Source of the DNA: DAIRVC01 sp036803025
Lineage (GTDB): Bacteria > Chloroflexota > Anaerolineae > Anaerolineales > E44-bin32
NCBI GenBank assembly: GCA_036803025.1
Contig: DAIRVC010000142.1
Location: forward strand, 1 to 7,122
Length of the DNA: 7,122 nt
Direction of reading: 5' to 3'
In this document: in pieces, positions 5,750 through 7,122 of the stretch
How the letters are laid out: every line of letters begins with the position of its first letter
Numbering within the stretch: position 1 is the first letter of the stretch
Notes under the pieces: generated by a model
Seen by the model: the letters and a program-made list of their open reading frames with translations, nothing else
The model's database searches: none
Told to the model about the DNA's origin: nothing
Made by a program: the position numbers and the translations under genes

Positions 5750-6973
5750 GTGCGACTGGCATTCGTCGCCGACGGACACAGCCCGATCGCCCGTAGCTGG
5801 ATGGAGTACTTCATCAGCGCGGGCCACGAAGTGCACCTGCTCTCGACCTATGCCTGTGAACCGGATGGGCGCCTGGCGTCGGTGACGATTGTGCCGGTGG
5901 CCTTCACCGGTATGGCCGCCGCGCCGGGCATCCGCCCGGGCGGGGAGTTGCCGCTGCGCTGGCTGCTGAGCGCCGGCGGGTTGCGCCTGCGCGTCGGGCT
6001 GCGACAGTGGCTGGGCCCTCTGACGATCCCGGCCGCCGCAGGGCGCGTCCGGGAGGCACTGCAGCGCATCAAGCCTGAGCTGGTGCACGCGCTGAGGGTG
6101 CCCTTTGAGGGGATGCTGGCCGCGGCGGCCGACCCGCAGGCGCCGCTGCTTTGCTCGACCTGGGGAAACGACTTCACCTTTCACGCCCGCTCGACGCCCA
6201 CCATGGGGCTGAGCACTCGGCGGACGATGCGGCGCTTGCAGGCTCTGCACAGCGACTGCGTGCGCGACGTGCGGCTGAGTCGAAGGTGGGGGTTTCCCGC
6301 CGATCGGCCGACGATCGTGCTTCCCGGAAGCGGCGGCGTACGCATGGAAGTCTTCCACCCGCCGGGCGAAGCGAGCGAGCGGGCGCCCGACGAGGTGCGG
6401 GCCGCTCTGGCCTCGCTGCCCGAAGAGGCGCCCGTCGTCGTCAACCCGCGCGGCTTCCGTGCCTATGTCCGGCATGACACCTTCTTCCGCATGATCCCGC
6501 TCGTCCTCCGCGATCATCCGCGCGCGCGTTTCGTCTGCCCGGTCATGCAGGGCGAGGCGGCAGCTGAAGCCTGGGTCCGCCGCCTGGGTCTGCAGGAATC
6601 AGTGATGCTCCTGCCGAGCCTGAGCCCGGCGGGGATGGCGGCCGTCTTCCGCCGATCGCGGGTCACCGTTTCGCTCGGCGTACATGACGGGACGCCCAAC
6701 ACGCTGCTGGAGAGTATGGCCTGCGGGTGCTATCCGGTTGCCGGCGACCTGGAGTCGGTCCGCGAGTGGATCACGCCGGAAACGAACGGACTGCTGGTCG
6801 ACCCGGGTGACGAGGCAGCGGTCGCCGCGGCGGTCAGCCGGGCGCTGGCCGATGACGGCTTGCGGCTGGCGGCCCGCCAGACGAATGAGAACCTGATCGC
6901 TCAACGCGCCGACTACCAGGTCTGCATGCCACATGCGGAGTCGTTCTACCGCAGCCTGATCTCCGCCCCTTAG
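5750..6973 (+). CDS. Family 4 glycosyltransferase (GT-B), complete
   Basis: The product is 407 residues from a GTG one base after the preceding TGA, which suggests translational coupling. The N-terminal acceptor domain opens with MRLAFVADGHSPIARSW, the usual strand-loop of GT4 enzymes, and contains LLCSTWGNDFTFHA near residues 134-147. The donor domain holds VVVNPRGFRAYVRHDTFF (about 226-243), ARFVCPVMQGEA, and near 311 VHDGTPNTLLESMACGCYPV. The latter is the EX7E-like site with Asp in place of the first Glu, followed by DLESVREWI and NGLLVDPGD. No signal peptide or membrane segment is evident, so it should act in the cytoplasm or at the inner membrane face on a nucleotide-sugar donor. It is clearly different in sequence from its upstream neighbour, so the pair probably adds two different sugars or linkages. 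It is the last gene of the run; a non-coding stretch follows. Confidence 0.9.
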   Translation: MRLAFVADGHSPIARSWMEYFISAGHEVHLLSTYACEPDGRLASVTIVPVAFTGMAAAPGIRPGGELPLRWLLSAGGLRLRVGLRQWLGPLTIPAAAGRVREALQRIKPELVHALRVPFEGMLAAAADPQAPLLCSTWGNDFTFHARSTPTMGLSTRRTMRRLQALHSDCVRDVRLSRRWGFPADRPTIVLPGSGGVRMEVFHPPGEASERAPDEVRAALASLPEEAPVVVNPRGFRAYVRHDTFFRMIPLVLRDHPRARFVCPVMQGEAAAEAWVRRLGLQESVMLLPSLSPAGMAAVFRRSRVTVSLGVHDGTPNTLLESMACGCYPVAGDLESVREWITPETNGLLVDPGDEAAVAAAVSRALADDGLRLAARQTNENLIAQRADYQVCMPHAESFYRSLISAP

Positions 6974-6976
6974 GAC

Positions 6977-7021
6977 GCTCAACCAAGCCCGATCTGTAGG
7001 CTTCTACCTCGTCTGGTTGGC
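6977..7021 (+). terminator. Weak inverted repeat after the glycosyltransferase operon
   Basis: CAACCA (6980-6985) pairs with TGGTTG (7014-7019), with two further GC pairs beyond a bulged T. The 28-nt interior has its own short stem, GTAG with CTAC around GCTT. It begins four bases after the stop codon, but the stem is short and no T-run follows, so it is only a possible terminator or processing site. Confidence 0.25.
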
Positions 7022-7074
7022 TCAAGTGATCCGTCCGCCGGCCGGCCCACCGGAGCTGGCCGCGTAGGGAGTTG

Positions 7075-7084
7075 GGCTATAATC
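7075..7084 (+). promoter_or_regulatory. Extended -10 promoter (GGCTATAATC) for a gene beyond the right edge
   Basis: TATAAT at 7078-7083 with GGC before it and C after it repeats the promoter string at 3236-3245. Transcription would run right and out of the window. A G-run followed by GTG at 7100-7102 could be an early start, but too little sequence remains to call a gene. Confidence 0.6.
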
Positions 7085-7122
7085 CCGAGGCGCAGGGGGG
7101 TGAACGGGCCCGCCTGCAGGAT

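Noticed and set aside
4471..5814. A 447-codon minus-strand frame spanning the N gap
   Set aside because: It runs through unknown bases and opposes two recognisable glycan genes. It is not a real gene.
5162..6517. A 451-codon minus-strand frame
   Set aside because: It opposes both GT4 genes and is extremely Arg/Pro/Ala-rich at its C-terminus with no domain. It is a GC shadow.
7085..7122. A gene starting at the GTG 7100
   Set aside because: Only a few codons remain and the G-run before it is too close to serve clearly as a ribosome site.
1..7122. CRISPR arrays, tRNA or rRNA genes, transposases, toxin-antitoxin or defence genes
   Set aside because: I looked on both strands and saw no spaced direct repeats, no tRNA-like cloverleaf and no matching protein motifs. 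The window reads as an ordinary surface-glycan neighbourhood.

Overview
The window is GC-rich bacterial DNA (about two thirds G+C by eye) with tightly packed genes, several GTG starts, and extended -10 elements of the form GGCTATAATC that lack a clear -35. Together with the gene families, this suggests a metagenome-assembled or draft genome of a Chloroflexota (Anaerolineae-like) bacterium. That assignment is inference, because no rRNA or marker gene is present. A run of exactly 100 N at 4573-4672 marks a scaffold join of unknown true length, so the window is two contigs placed side by side.

Layout. (1) 1-1619, minus strand: a large multi-pass GT-C/PMT-like membrane glycosyltransferase that starts at a GTG with a good Shine-Dalgarno and runs off the left edge. 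(2) 1620-1754: a divergent promoter region. (3) 1755-2651, plus: a class I SAM methyltransferase with a C-terminal Trm112-like zinc ribbon. (4) 2679-2706: a perfect 12-bp hairpin between convergent genes. (5) 2742-3035, minus: a small beta-rich domain protein whose likely promoter, ribosome binding site and ATG (3102) are out of frame with the domain, so it looks frameshifted. (6) 3103-3312: a second divergent promoter region. (7) 3313-3870, plus: an adenine-phosphoribosyltransferase-like enzyme. (8) 3932-4572, plus: an FkbM-family methyltransferase cut by the N gap. (9) 4673-5748, plus: a family 4 glycosyltransferase whose N-terminus lies in the gap. (10) 5750-6973, plus: a second, different family 4 glycosyltransferase one base after the previous stop. 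(11) 6974-7122: an intergenic tail with a weak inverted repeat and a strong-looking extended -10 for a gene beyond the window.

Functionally this is part of a surface-glycan or exopolysaccharide neighbourhood. Two GT-B glycosyltransferases and an FkbM methyltransferase would assemble and decorate a glycan in the cytoplasm. The GT-C membrane protein would transfer sugar from a polyprenyl-linked donor outside the membrane. The phosphoribosyltransferase is a purine-salvage gene with its own promoter and looks like a bystander. I found no mobile element, CRISPR array, tRNA, rRNA or convincing novel system. The most useful observations are the broken small gene, the placeholder gap that splits two genes, the repeated promoter form, and the large reverse-strand gene at the left edge.
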